From the NCBI GenBank assembly GCA_036936605.1, contig JAUPFV010000004.1:121074852-121138851 (forward strand): a stretch of 64,000 bases of DNA, in the 5' to 3' direction. Shown here piece after piece: positions 35,020-46,330 of the stretch. The first letter of the stretch is position 1, and every line of letters begins with the position of its first letter. The DNA is from Limnanthes douglasii subsp. nivea. Taxonomy: Eukaryota > Streptophyta > Magnoliopsida > Brassicales > Limnanthaceae. Below the pieces are notes generated by a model that did no database searches, had not been told where the DNA came from, and saw only the letters and a list, made by a program, of their open reading frames with translations. A program made the translations under genes and the position numbers.

Positions 35020-35709
35020 ATGAAATTGTCAAATACAATCAGTCCACCAGATTACCCAGTTAACCCTGAAGGGTATATTGCCGGCGTATATGATTGTATG
35101 TTTGCGATGTATAATAAGTATGCTGAAAGACGTAGACCAAATACAACTTCAAATGCAAGGGGTAATAACAATATGAGTATAAGGATATCTTCTAATAACT
35201 ATGTTCAAATAACAATGTTACAAAGCGATGAATTTAGAGAAACCCCTAAATCTGATAATGAGTTGTCTAGATATTTGAGCACTAGGTTTGATTTAACAAA
35301 TTATACCGACCGGGGTATTGAAGATATCATAAGATGGTGGAGTACCAAAACCGATAATTATCCTATTCTTTGCAGGTTTATTATAGAGAATTATGCAATA
35401 CCTATGTCTACAGTTGCAAATGAGTGTGCTTTTAGCCAAACGAGGTTACAATACACGACTAAGAGAAAACGATTGACGGGAAACACACTTGGAGTGCTTG
35501 TGGCAGTCAAGGATTGGACCGCGGCGGATAAAAGGATGCAAGACAGAGAGTTTAGAGACGAAGTGAATGTAGACGACATCTTCGAAGATTATCCAGATGA
35601 TTATGAAGATACACTTGAACAAGAAATTATGGAAGAAAATGAAGCTGAAGGTGAATCAAGTGAGTCTGAAGATTATGCTTACGAAGAAGAACTTGAAGAA
35701 GATGAATGA
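35020..35709 (+). CDS. hAT transposase C-terminal fragment (dimerisation domain)
   Basis: 229 codons, open from ATG to TGA. Residues about 79-167 form the hAT dimerisation region: NELSRYLSTRFDL, IIRWWSTKTDNYPIL (WW at 106-107), IPMSTVANECAFS (127-139) and RKRLTGNTLGVLVAVKDW. Residues 176-229 are a strongly acidic tail (EDYPDDYEDTLEQE and similar). Family transposases are usually 600-800 residues with an N-terminal BED finger and an RNase H-like core, which are absent upstream. It is therefore truncated, although the frame is undamaged. It could be a pseudogene fragment or, less likely, an expressed short protein. Confidence 0.8.
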   Translation: MKLSNTISPPDYPVNPEGYIAGVYDCMFAMYNKYAERRRPNTTSNARGNNNMSIRISSNNYVQITMLQSDEFRETPKSDNELSRYLSTRFDLTNYTDRGIEDIIRWWSTKTDNYPILCRFIIENYAIPMSTVANECAFSQTRLQYTTKRKRLTGNTLGVLVAVKDWTAADKRMQDREFRDEVNVDDIFEDYPDDYEDTLEQEIMEENEAEGESSESEDYAYEEELEEDE

Positions 35710-35739
35710 TGTTTGTAATAGTTTTTTTAGATTTTGTAT

Positions 35740-36660
35740 TTTAATTTGACAACATTTGTACAACTCGTGGTGCGCAAGAGTATAAACTGTGAACGTCTAA
35801 ATAAACTAACAAACTATTTACCTTTCATTATAATAACAACAATTGTACTATCAAATAATTATAATATATGATTTTTTTTACAAAATAATAACAACACTTG
35901 TAATATTTAAAATCACAATAATAAGCAAAATGTAATATTAAAATTATAACTATATAACTTGTAATATTTTACCATGATAAGATATGATTTTGGTTAAAAA
36001 TAATAATAACAACACTTAATATTTATAACCAAATCATAATATTAATCAAAATGTAATAATAAAATGATAATCATATAACTTTCAATGTCTAACCATAATA
36101 AGGTATGATTTTGGTTTAAAAAATAATAACAACACTACTACTATTTATAACCAAGTCATAATAATAATAATATTTAAAATGTAATAATAAAGTCTTTATG
36201 GTTTTGGTTTATAACATAATATCAACACTTGTAATATTTATAACCAAAACAACATAATAATATTCAAAATGTAATAATAACATTATAACCATATTGTAAT
36301 ATTTAAATTTTTGATTTATAAAGTAATTACAACACTTAAATATTAATAACCAAATCATAATAATACTAACTAAATTGTAATAATAAATTTATAATCATAT
36401 ACATTATAATAATATTTTGTATATATAACTTATATTTTAGTTTATAAAATAATTACAATAATAATCAAAATGTAATAATAAAATCATATAACTTGTAATT
36501 ATAAAATATGATTATGATTAATAAAATAATAACAACAATAATATTTAATTCCAAATTATAATAATAATATTCATAGTGTAACAATAAAATTATAATAATA
36601 ATTTATACAATATTTAAATAAAAAATAAATAATTTTTATAATAATAAACTTATAAATTGT
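35740..36660. repeat. Very AT-rich diverged repeats 3' of the hAT ORF
   Basis: Repeated words: AACACTTGTAATATTTA, AACCAAATCATAATAATA, CAAAATGTAATAATAAAAT, ACCATGATAAGATATGATTT. The same words make up the 89-bp array and its surroundings at 40380-41240, which links the two hAT regions. Confidence 0.7.
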
Positions 36661-36877
36661 GTTTTTCTATTTATGCGTCTAAATGTATCTATGAAGCGTG
36701 TCTTACAGGTAACTGTTTATACGTGTAAACATGTAAACGTGTCCGACAGTTAGCGTGTATGGTTGGTAACGTGTCCGACATGTAACAAGTTAAATGTGTC
36801 AGTTTTGCGTAAATCCATTTAAATTCTGACGTATTCCCATTTATTTGTGGCAGATCCAGACCCGTTTGCCACCACTA

Positions 36878-38220
36878 CTGGTCATCGGTGTTTAACCCTT
36901 GTTACATTCTTGACACTAAAGTTCATTCGTCCTAAAACGAGTCATATTTGTTCAAGAATGTTGTATATATGGTCACTGTCGCGTGCCATTTATAATACAA
37001 ATGCGTTCATTGGACATTTCACATCCATCCAAACTACTCTTTCTTAATGATAAAGAGAATGTAGATCAACACTAACGCGACTACAAATACGATTACTTAA
37101 CCTTCTAAATCCAAAAAAATAAATCGGTGTTAAAAGTATTTTAAACATAAACTAATAACTGTATATAAAATAAAAAATTATAATTTTGGATTTCATATGT
37201 CCCCGTAGGATTTCACGCGTGAATAACTATATATCTAATATTTTTAAAAATAGATAATCAATTTTAAACGCTAAAATTTTTAGTACCAGATTTACCACAT
37301 ATATCAAACACCAATACCCAATTATGGTTTTTTAGCCCAAAAAAATTACATTGTACTTAGCTTCTGTTTTATTAAATTGATTCCTTTTGTTAGTCTACAT
37401 TTATAGTTTCTTTTACTTTAAATCAACTTGGAGCTTTATTTTGAATATTCGGACGGGTCGGGTCGATTCCAGCCTCGACTCAACTTGACAGAGTGCGAGC
37501 TGAACAGAGCAGGCATCTCACATCAGAAACAGTTGAAAAAATGGACCACAACAACAGTACACAACACAACACAGATTGGGCCCACACGGTTATATCAAGG
37601 AGGAGTCCCGGGGACCGCGGTATTGGTTCAGTAACACGTGTAGAACATATACGACACCGTTTCGGCAGTTCCGGGGGTGGCTTGTCTGCGACAGGCTGCG
37701 TCGGCGGAAGAAGGCACCTACCTAGTACCTACCAAAGATTCACCACTAATTAATGCACAAACCGCCAACACCGAAATACAACGTATAGAACCTATACTAC
37801 TAATACTATACACTACATGTTTCGTTCATTGGATTTCTCTCTTCAATTTTAGATAGTAGATCCTCGCAAATATATTAATACTTCTATACATATTCAAATT
37901 GATTGATAAATGTTCACTAATATCAATTTTATAGTGTTAGACATTGATATATTTTGATTCAGTTTTTTTCTTTTTTTTAAAACAAAAATATGTTAGATCA
38001 TCAGTCTGCGGTAGAAATGCAGAATTTAATAATTAAAAATACAAAAATAACAAATATTTATAAAAATAATATTAAATAAATTTAAAATACTTTATTCTAT
38101 CACAATATTTTATAAACAATATTCATTAAAAATGTGTCCATAAATACATAACAATTACAATCACTAAACTCATAAAAATTTTGTATTTATATATTTCTAA
38201 ACATATTTTTTTATAATGAG
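36878..38220. other. Gene-less stretch with a GC-rich island
   Basis: Mostly AT-rich. 37430-37750 is markedly GC-richer and holds a GGGCCC site, an ACACGTGT (G-box-like) word and CCCGGGGACCGCGG. Short overlapping frames there (37428-37634 and 37493-37753) show no recognisable domain. It looks like low-copy DNA or a promoter relic, see findings. Confidence 0.4.
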
Positions 38221-38282
38221 TAGGGGTGTCAAACGGGTTGAACCGGCACCAACCCGCACCGTTTAAATCAGAACCACGGGTT

Positions 38283-38411
38283 GCGGTCCTGGCGGGTTGC
38301 GGTCCTGTCAGGTTGCGGTCCTGCCGGGTTGATCTTATGCGGTCCTGACGATCTGGCGGTCCTGCCAGGTTGCAGTCTTAATGGGCCAGTTTCATAGTTA
38401 AACCGCCAGTT
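38283..38411. repeat. Left subterminal GCGGTCCTG repeats
   Basis: The word GCGGTCCTG occurs five times in one orientation. The part 38318-38411 recurs in the same orientation at 41313-41407 (shared order: CTGCCGGGTT, CTTATGCGGTCCTG, GGTCCTGCCAG, TGCAGTC, TAATGGGC, AGTTTC, TAAACCGCCA). These are candidate transposase-binding sites. Confidence 0.8.
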
Positions 38412-39133
38412 CAAACCACCAGACGAACCATTTAAGAACCGTTTATCAGTTCAAACCATCCGCCAAACCATTTAAGAATCGTTTATCAGAATATTTTATA
38501 ATGTTATTTAAAATTAATTTGTAAGTGTTAATTGAATCTAATTTCAATAATTGAGATATGTACCATATACACGAGTTAATTATTTCATTTCATGTATTTT
38601 AATTTAAATATGTTATCATTTTAATCGAAATTTTATAATCATCAGTTACATTCTAAAATAATAATTGTAATTTGATTTTGATATTTTATTTAATATTATG
38701 TAGATATTAAACAATATAATTGTAAAATGATTTGTATATTGTTTTGACATACTAGATATTTAAGATGTTATATTTAATATTATGTACATATTAAATAATA
38801 TATACCTATTAGACATATAATTGTATTCTAATTTTAAATTATTAGGTGATTTGTATATTGTTTAGAACCGATTCGGAATCGAAATAAAAAAATTATTAAA
38901 AACTTGCTAAAACTAATGTATTTTAAATATTATGCCTTAATAAATCTGCGATTGTAATTAACAAGTTTTTTTCGACAAATATTAATAACTAAGTTAGTAG
39001 TATGTCTTTAATAATTAAACGTTTAATATCAAAACCAATCATAAAAAAATAATAAAATATAAAAGCCGAATAATCAATAATTAAATAATATATGATCATT
39101 GACAATGTGGATAATCTTAGATTACTTGAGATT

Positions 39134-39394
39134 CTTTTATATAGATTGACACTTTCATCTTCAATGGTAACTATCGATGTGGGATTCTTTTAAACAAAAC
39201 TCTTCTTCAATGGTAACTATAGATTTGGAGTTTTGTTTAAAAGAATCCCACATCTATAGTTACTACCATTAAAGAGGAGTTTTGTTTAAAAGAATCCCAC
39301 ATCTATAGTTACTACCATTAAAGAGGAGTTTTGTTTAAAAGAATCCCACATCGATAGTTACCATTGAAGATGAAAGTGTCAATCTATATAAAAG
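39134..39394. repeat. Perfect 69-bp inverted repeat with 123-bp loop
   Basis: Arm 39134-39202 is the exact reverse complement of 39326-39394. The loop holds two further 49-bp copies of the right-arm sequence (39228-39276 and 39277-39325) in tandem with the right arm's first 49 bp, plus a partial copy in the left-arm orientation (39203-39227). A transcript would fold into a long perfect hairpin. Confidence 0.95.
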
Positions 39395-39548
39395 GAGGCA
39401 TAAACACACCCTCTCACTTACCAAGTCTTGGGCAACTACTTGAATGCCTACCATGGTGATTAATAGTTAAAAATTTTGAATTAATTTTTTTTAAGGTTTT
39501 GGTTTTCAACAGTTAAAAAAAAAATCTATAATTTTTTTTTTTTTAAAA

Positions 39549-39723
39549 GTCCGAATGCCCCGGACCGGGCGTCCGGAGATTACGTCCGAATGCCCCGGAC
39601 CGGGCGTCCGGAGATTACGTCCGAATGCCCCGGACCGGGCGTCCGGAGATTACGTCCGAATGCCTCGGACCGGGCGTCCGGAGATTACGTCCGGATGCCC
39701 CGGACCGGACGTCCGGACCATCC
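39549..39723. repeat. 35-bp GC-rich tandem array, 5 copies
   Basis: Unit starts GTCCGAATGCCCCGGACCGG at 39549, 39584, 39619, 39654 and 39689, the last diverged. Each unit contains CGGACCGGGCGTCCG, a self-complementary hairpin. It is rich in CpG and stands out sharply from the AT-rich surroundings. It gives rise to low-complexity open frames at 39555-39797 and 39590-39955 that are not genes. Confidence 0.95.
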
Positions 39724-40532
39724 GGATGGTTCCGAATTTTTTTTTCGTTTTTTTTATAAAAAAATTTGGGTCTCCTTTATTTATAGAAAACTCATAAATT
39801 CATATACTCTTCTCTATGTTTCTCTAAATCTCTATACTTGTTCTAAATATTATAGAAAATTCAAATTTCTTATTTTACATATTGTAGTCCTACTTTCGGA
39901 ATTGTTTGATTTTTTTTCCACAAATTGTTTCTATTTGATAAAAACACTTCAATAACAATTAAAGTGTTAGTTGTTATTGCTTGTTATTAGTTGTATTAGT
40001 TGGTATTAATTAATAGCTCAATTAAGAGCTTCTATTTGATAACATTATAATAGCTCAATTAAGAGCTTCGTATAATTTATCAAGTTATTTAATTGTTATA
40101 ACTTATAGTAATTTAAATTAGTTCTTTTAATTCTAATTTTATTCGTTGTTGTTAGTTGTTATTGCTTGTTGTTAGTTGTTATTGCTTGTTATTAGTTGTA
40201 TTAGTTGGTATTAGTATAAATTTAGTTTTTATTATTTGCGATATTAATTAGTTTCGATTAGTATTTTATTGCATATTTAAAAAAAAACGTTGTTTTAAGT
40301 TTTAAAATGCCTATAAATCGTAGACTTACTAATACTCACCAATCCGCTAATTTTCACTTGTAATGAATGATGTTTGTAATAACCAAAACAAATTAATACT
40401 GACCAAAATGTAATAATAATATTATAATCATTATTAAAATTACAATAATAAAATTCAAAATTTAATATTAAAATTATAACAATATAACTTGTAATCTTTT
40501 ACCATGATAAAATATGATTTTGGTTTAAAAAA

Positions 40533-40888
40533 TAATAAATAACATTTGTAATATTTAAAACCAAATCACAATAATAATATTCAAAATGTAATATTAAAAT
40601 TATAACAATATAACTTAAAAATAATAAATAACACTTGTAATATTTAAAACCAAATCACAATAATAAAATTCAAAATGTAATATTAAAATTATAACAATAT
40701 AACTTAAAAATAATAAATAACACTTGTAATATTTAAAACCAAATCACAATAATAAAATTCAAAATGTAATATTAAAATTATAACAATATAACTTAAAAAT
40801 AATAAATAACACTTGTAATATTTAAAACCTAATCACAATAATAAAATTCAAAATATCATATTAAAATTATAACAATATAACTTGTAAT
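40533..40888. repeat. 89-bp tandem array, 4 copies
   Basis: Copies start TAATAAATAACA at 40533, 40622, 40711 and 40800. The middle copies are nearly identical. Diverged relatives flank the array on both sides (40380-40530 and 40889-41240). Confidence 0.92.
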
Positions 40889-41312
40889 ATTTTTGCATGA
40901 TAAAATATGATTTTGGTTTAAAAAATAATATATAACACTTGTAATATTCAAAACCAAATCACAATAATAAAATTCAAAATGTAATATTAAAATTATAACC
41001 ATAGAATTTGTAATATTTTAACATGATAAGATATAGTTTTGGTTTGTATTAGATCTAAAAACATAATAATAATATTCAAAATGTGATAATAACATAAGTA
41101 ATATTTAAAATTTCGGACTATATAATAATTACAACACTTAAAATATTAATAACCAAAACAAATTAATATTAACAAAAATGTAATAATAATTCTATAATAA
41201 TATGCAATATCTCAATATTTTTTAAATATAATATTTTGGTTATAAAATAAATAAAACATTTATAATATTTACCAATAAACCGCGGTTTTTTACAAATAAA
41301 CCGTGGTTTCGC

Positions 41313-41407
41313 AGTCCTGCCGGGTTACTCCTTATGCGGTCCTGGCGGGTTGCGGTCCTGCCAGTTTGCAGTCCTAATGGGCTAGTTTCGCAGGTAAACC
41401 GCCAATT
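41313..41407. repeat. Right subterminal copy of the GCGGTCCTG segment
   Basis: Same orientation as the left copy at 38318-38411, so it is a direct repeat, not part of the terminal inverted repeats. Confidence 0.85.
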
Positions 41408-41461
41408 CTTAAACAGGTTGTCAGCTTTGAACCGTGGTTCCAGAACCATTAGACACCTCTA

Positions 41462-42199
41462 ATAATGAGTACAAACTACAATTACTTCTATAAGAAAACA
41501 AGACTAATAATAAGAGAATATAAGTAGGTAAGAAGTTATTAAATTTGGTTGAATTGAATGAATAACATACCGCAAATTTGAAAGTCAGAAAGTTGTCAAT
41601 GAAATACCTTCGCGATCAAATAAGAAATAAAAAACTCACAACACTACTTTATTCTATGTGTGATTCCAAAACCATGGTAAAATTAGTATATATCAAACTA
41701 CTTACAAATTGCTAAGTATGAGTTGAAATATAAATGCGTGATAGGTTATTAGTAAATTTCAATTCCGCAAAAAATCAAAAATTAATAGAAAAACTAAACA
41801 ATGAATGTGCCAATAGACATTTGCAACGCTAGTCAATTTTCAATATTAACAATTTGTACATTTTTACAAAGAGAAATATGAAATGATCAATATAAATAGT
41901 AAATGAATATTCATCAAAATAAATGAATTTCAATATAAAACAAATGATTAGTCACCTCAAAAATCATAAAACCAATTTGTTTCGGTTGTTATATGCCTTG
42001 TGTTCCAGTAATTTTATTTAATTTTATCGTCCTAATAAAACAATAAAAGCCCCATCATCTTACGTTCTACGAGTAATTATCATAAACTTACTACATTATC
42101 TAGTCTTCAACCGCAAACTCACTTTTTTTATTAAAAAAACTTCTTTTATGGAAAAAAACCTATATGGAAATTATAGTTCTTTTTATAGGAAACTAATCT
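41462..42199. other. AT-rich gene-less stretch
   Basis: Begins with the target duplication of the hAT element. No coding sense recognised. It may be the decayed 3' part of the next Copia element. Confidence 0.4.
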
Positions 42200-42429
42200 A
42201 TTGTTGCATTATTTTTAACCATTATTGACGTTGTGGATCTGACATAGTGTTTTCAAAACATTAAATCTCATATGATCTGTTAACATCACATACTTGTTTG
42301 GTAAATACCTTGTAGTATGTCTTTGGATTATTATATTACCTGTTAGTTGTCATTGTACATGTAATTTTAGTTCATATTGAACATCATCGATGTTTTCAAT
42401 GTTATTATTTTGGTATTCTCTTAAGTCTT

Positions 42430-43900
42430 CATCTATCACCAGAGGTTAAAATAATCAAAGTAAAATAGAATAACATGAATTTGAGACTTCAAATTTCTGG
42501 TATGTTAAATTCTACTATGGTTTAGTTTTCAAATAATACTATATTTTTACTTCTCATAACTTTTTATAATATATACTCAGAGTATGTAACTTAAATCTTC
42601 ATAAGGAGACCCATGAGTATACCTTGATTGGTCTTACTGTCAATTTTTATATTTCATATCTCAAAATATACACAAAATTTATGCATTAAAAAAACTTTGA
42701 ATATTTATTGAAAATATCTATTCTGGTCTAAACTCCATAGAATATCACACATCATTGGCCCTAATCTCTCCATATAACGACTTTGACATTTTTTCATGAG
42801 AGGTTATACTTTAGACACATTTAGAGATGGTTCAGTTCATTCTTTCTGCTATAACATTAGTTTTGAATGTTGGAAACGTCTTCTCGAGCCTCATAGCTTA
42901 TTCTCAACATAACTCTTCGAAAAGTCCTTGGTATTCACCAGTGCTACATGCTCGATCAACCTTTAGTTTTTTACTAGTTTATTAGTCTACTTTACTATGA
43001 AAAATATTTGGTGCCTCAATTCATTGGTCCTTGGTTTTTAGAGGAAATTCGCAAACCTTTTCGGAATGTTTCTTGAATAAAGTAATAAATTATTATATAA
43101 TACAAAATGATCTCTCGATCACTAAACGAGTACAAGATCGATGATATTTTCTCACCTCGATGGAGGGTCTTGATAGAACACTACACAAGGTTTCTTACCT
43201 GCCGTATAATCTACACATGGTTTCAACGAAGTAGTTTCATACCCGGAATAAAAAAATTCCTTGCAAATCATATGTCTGAACTACTTATACCATATCTCGA
43301 TATTAACCTTGACAATGTTAGTATCTTCGTTGTTGAGTTTTAAGGTTTTTTTGTTTCCTCGGGCCATGATTAAGATTCATTTGGTGTAATTCTATTTTAT
43401 TTCACCAAAGTAGCTCAAATAACCTTCATCACTTAATTTTCTAGTAAATAATATATTTAATTAAATATTTGGAACATGTCTTTCTTCTCGTAATATCATT
43501 TTGCATACATCACCAATACCAATGATTTGATAAAATAAATTGTTTCGTATTCTTATATAATCAAAACCACAAATACTATAAGATAATAAGAAGTTAAGAT
43601 GCGAGGTAAGATCAAATGAAGCACCAAAGTCAACATCTCACGAACATTATTGATTTATTATCTTCATTTAGACTTGTGAATAACTTTGTCATGGTTTCCT
43701 TGTATCTTATACACTTAACATTTTGATATATATTTTGTTTGTGATAATTTTTCTTATAATATAAACAAATAAAAGGTTTTGTAAACTCTAATTTAGTTAT
43801 CATATGGGTTTGTACATATCTTGATATGATGAATATAAATATTAGTACTTGCTCAAATACCAAAAAAACTTTACATATGATTGAGATAACAAGTTGGGGT
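42430..43900 (-). pseudogene. Copia gag-protease-integrase remnant
   Basis: Frame 43630-43863 contains CLYYKKNYHKQNIYQNVKC, a zinc knuckle of Copia gag with most Cys replaced. At 43500-43640 VDFGASFDLTSHL stands where protease has D-S-G-A, then GIGDV and ERHVPNI. At 42780-43000 the text STGEYQGLFEELC, FKTNVIAERMN and SHEKMSKSLYGE follows the integrase core (usually RGGEY, NGVAERxNR, LPKxLWGE). At 42560-42680 DSKTNQGILMG corresponds to the post-core block. Confidence 0.65.
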
Positions 43901-44482
43901 AGATTAAGAATTTATTCGTAATAATAATTACAAAAATATTTGGTTTAAGTTTCTCAAATATATGAATCATGCATCCCAACTATTGAGAAAATAACTAAGC
44001 AATAAGTAAGACAATAAATCATTGTCGAAGATGATTCCAAAGACTTTGAGTTGAATCATTAGCTTTTGAAAATCATTAAGTTACTTTACGACGCCTCGTT
44101 CATCTATGTATTCACACTTCTTCTAACGAGTGAGACTTTGTTCATGTTAGTTTGTCATACAAATTTCACGTTGAGATTGTTCTATAACTTTAATGCCTTG
44201 TTTTTTTCCAGCTATATCATGAATTAAAATGTGATTAATATATTATAAAATAATATCGTTATATTTTTTGATGTAATACTTTCGACTAAAAACCATGATA
44301 CTTTTCAAGATTTCTTTCACTAATAATAGGCTTTTACAAATATTCATAAAACGATATATCCTTTATATATTTTTTCTATAATAAGTAATTCAAACATGTC
44401 AATTTAATCATTCTTGATACACTAGTAGGTTAATCCATTATACCACACAAGATATTAAAATAATACAGGCTCTAATATTTTA

Positions 44483-45100
44483 TAGAATAGATCACTAAAT
44501 ATGCAGCAAAAAAATATTAAATCTCGTTTCCTTTCATTTATGATATATATATACGAGCAAAACAAATATAAAGTATATACCACAATGATATTTACATAAA
44601 AAACCTTCCAAGTATAAGGTAAAAACAACGGAGACCCAAATGGACCAAATACTCAACTATAACATAATTTATACAATGGGTTTACAAGAGTTCTCTAGGT
44701 TATACTAGAGGTTTACAAAATACATCAACAAAATGGACACAAAAAATATTAAACAAACTCATTAGATTTGTAGCAAACATAATACTGTAAATTTGAACAA
44801 TCAAAATAATCTAAACGTTAATATGTTATGAGTAGTGTGCTAAAATTTTGTCTCGACCAGGCTTGATTTGACCATCCAATCGAGACTCACAGGTTTGTGA
44901 TTTACTAGTTTTCATATTTACTTATCTATAAATTTTACTATTTTCATGCATTCTCCTCACTCTTTAAGTGTATATTTTTGTATATTTACTCTTCTGAGAA
45001 TAATATAAAGTACTATTTATATATAAGATTCAAGAAATTGATAAGGAAAATGATTCATTATGTATTAATATAATAAGTTGTCAATACTCACTTTTGTGTA
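44483..45100 (-). repeat. Copia LTR-like remnant
   Basis: It follows a degraded PBS and contains ACATAAAAAACCTTCC and AAAAACAACGGAGACC, the kind of U5 text found in Copia LTRs. The outer end was not located. Confidence 0.4.
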
Positions 45101-45984
45101 GTCTAATATACTCATTAATTATTCCACATGATAATTTCACTTCCCCTATACATGTGTTATCTAGAAGAGGAAGAACTAGCCCAACAAACTTTAAATATGA
45201 AACTAAAACTAAAGCTAAAACCTAATTATAAACCTTAACCATGATCCAAACCCTAAATGTAAATATATTTTAGAATTTAGTGAAAAATGAAGTTAGGATT
45301 TGAAATATAAAGTTTTTGTGATTTAAAGTTCATTAAATCATTAACTTCAAACCTAGTTATTATATATATATAAATTTAAAATATGTAAATTAGTCAAATC
45401 TCAGTTAATAAAAGAAAATGTTAATTAGTGACACATGATAATATTATCAAAGTCTAGATGGAAAATATATTTTCTCCAAGAATATTTAAAAATAAATTCA
45501 ATTAAATATAAAATTCATAGTCTTAAGTTTTGAATATAGGATTTAATATGACTCTTATTCCTATATTTAGGGACATGATTTTATGATCAAATGCAATCAA
45601 ATAATATAAATAAGATCTCCAACAAGAGTGCAAGACACACAAATTTTAGTCACCTGCTTGAGCAGTTTCTTTTGTGCTATCTACTTCAGATTTACCAAAT
45701 AACTCTTAATCACTTCTAAACCTTTTTCTCAAGCTTAAATGCTCTTGTCGAATCAGATATTCTTTCATCATTAATGTCGAATGTGGGAAACAAAATTTAT
45801 TCTTAGAGGACTCTTAAGTCCTCAAAAAAACATTTTATTAAGCTGAAAATACCAGATCTAAATATTATCATGCCGAATTTACCAGCTAGCAAACCTAGTT
45901 TTCCAATAACTCAGGATCCTATTGGTCCAATTCTTGTAATGAGACAATAAATGGATTATTTGAAACATAACACATAAAAACTCC
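45101..45984. other. AT-rich gene-less stretch
   Basis: No coding sense. AAACCCTAAA-like words near 45245 are isolated and not telomeric. Confidence 0.4.
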
Positions 45985-46330
45985 TCGTCATCTGATTGCG
46001 TTTATTTAACTAGAGACAGAAGAAACAATTAATTATATGATGGGCTATAGAGAGAGAGATAATTGAGATACTTATGATATAATTTACAGAGAGATTCTCT
46101 AACAGGTTAGGTAGAGAATAAATATATTTCACCAGCTCTCATTAATAGCTCGAAATGCTCTCATTAATGTCTTATATGGTCCACAGGTCCATTTGGTAAC
46201 CCCAAACCCATTTATATCCAGAAGTTCATTATTATGTTAAATACCTATAATTATTACACTTTATTACATCATATGTAAAATAACCCATATGTCCGGTTTT
46301 CCCTTCGGATAATCCAGTCCTCATTAGGTA
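45985..46330 (-). repeat. Tat 3' LTR
   Basis: Shares with 55188-55545: TAGAGACAnAAGAAACAATT, TTTCACCAGCTCTCA, CATTTATATC, TATTACACTTTATTA, AAAATAACCC and a CCGnTTTTC block. Ends approximate. Confidence 0.7.

Larger units (their letters stand above)
34088..36877 (+). mobile_element. hAT transposon remnant with transposase fragment
   Basis: Holds a tandem array (34091-34860), an ORF for a hAT dimerisation domain (35020-35709) and AT-rich repeats (35740-36660) also found in the hAT element at 38221. The right end TAGTGGTGGCAAACGGGTC on the minus strand (36877 inward) resembles the terminus TAGGGGTGTCAAACGGGTT of that element. The left terminus is missing or overwritten beside the LINE poly(A). 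The region 36680-36800 has repeated GTGTCCGACA words. Confidence 0.6.
38221..41461. mobile_element. Complete non-autonomous hAT element, 3.24 kb
   Basis: Bounded by perfect 8-bp target duplications ATAATGAG (38213-38220 and 41462-41469). Termini TAGGGGTGTC and, inverted, TAGAGGTGTC match at 9 of 10. Both subterminal zones carry GCGGTCCTG-type repeats. The interior contains a perfect 69-bp inverted repeat, a 35-bp GC-rich array, GTTATTGCTTGTTATTAG-type repeats (39965-40215) and an 89-bp array, but no transposase. Internal sequence shared with 34091-36660 suggests mobilisation by that family's transposase. The clean duplication indicates a relatively recent move. Confidence 0.92.
42200..45100 (-). 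mobile_element. Decayed Ty1/Copia element
   Basis: Minus-strand sense for gag, protease and integrase in the expected order from high to low coordinates, with a PBS-like site (GGCTCTAATATTTTA on the plus strand, 44468-44482) beside LTR-like DNA to about 45100. RT and the other LTR were not identified. Stops and shifts are dense, so the copy is old. Confidence 0.65.

Noticed and set aside
37428..37753. Two overlapping plus-strand frames in the GC-rich island
   Set aside because: Open because GC-rich DNA has few stops. No recognisable domain or consistent start context.
39555..39955. Two open frames reading repeated RTGRPEIT-type text
   Set aside because: Produced by the 35-bp tandem array in overlapping frames, ending in hydrophobic AT-coded text. 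Not genes.
43107..43343. 78-codon plus-strand frame
   Set aside because: Lies opposite to the Copia pol remnant, which explains the sequence better.
45240..45260. AAACCCTAAA words, also near 3227, 7914 and 17274
   Set aside because: Single copies resembling the plant telomere unit or telo-box. No tandem run, so not interstitial telomere sequence.
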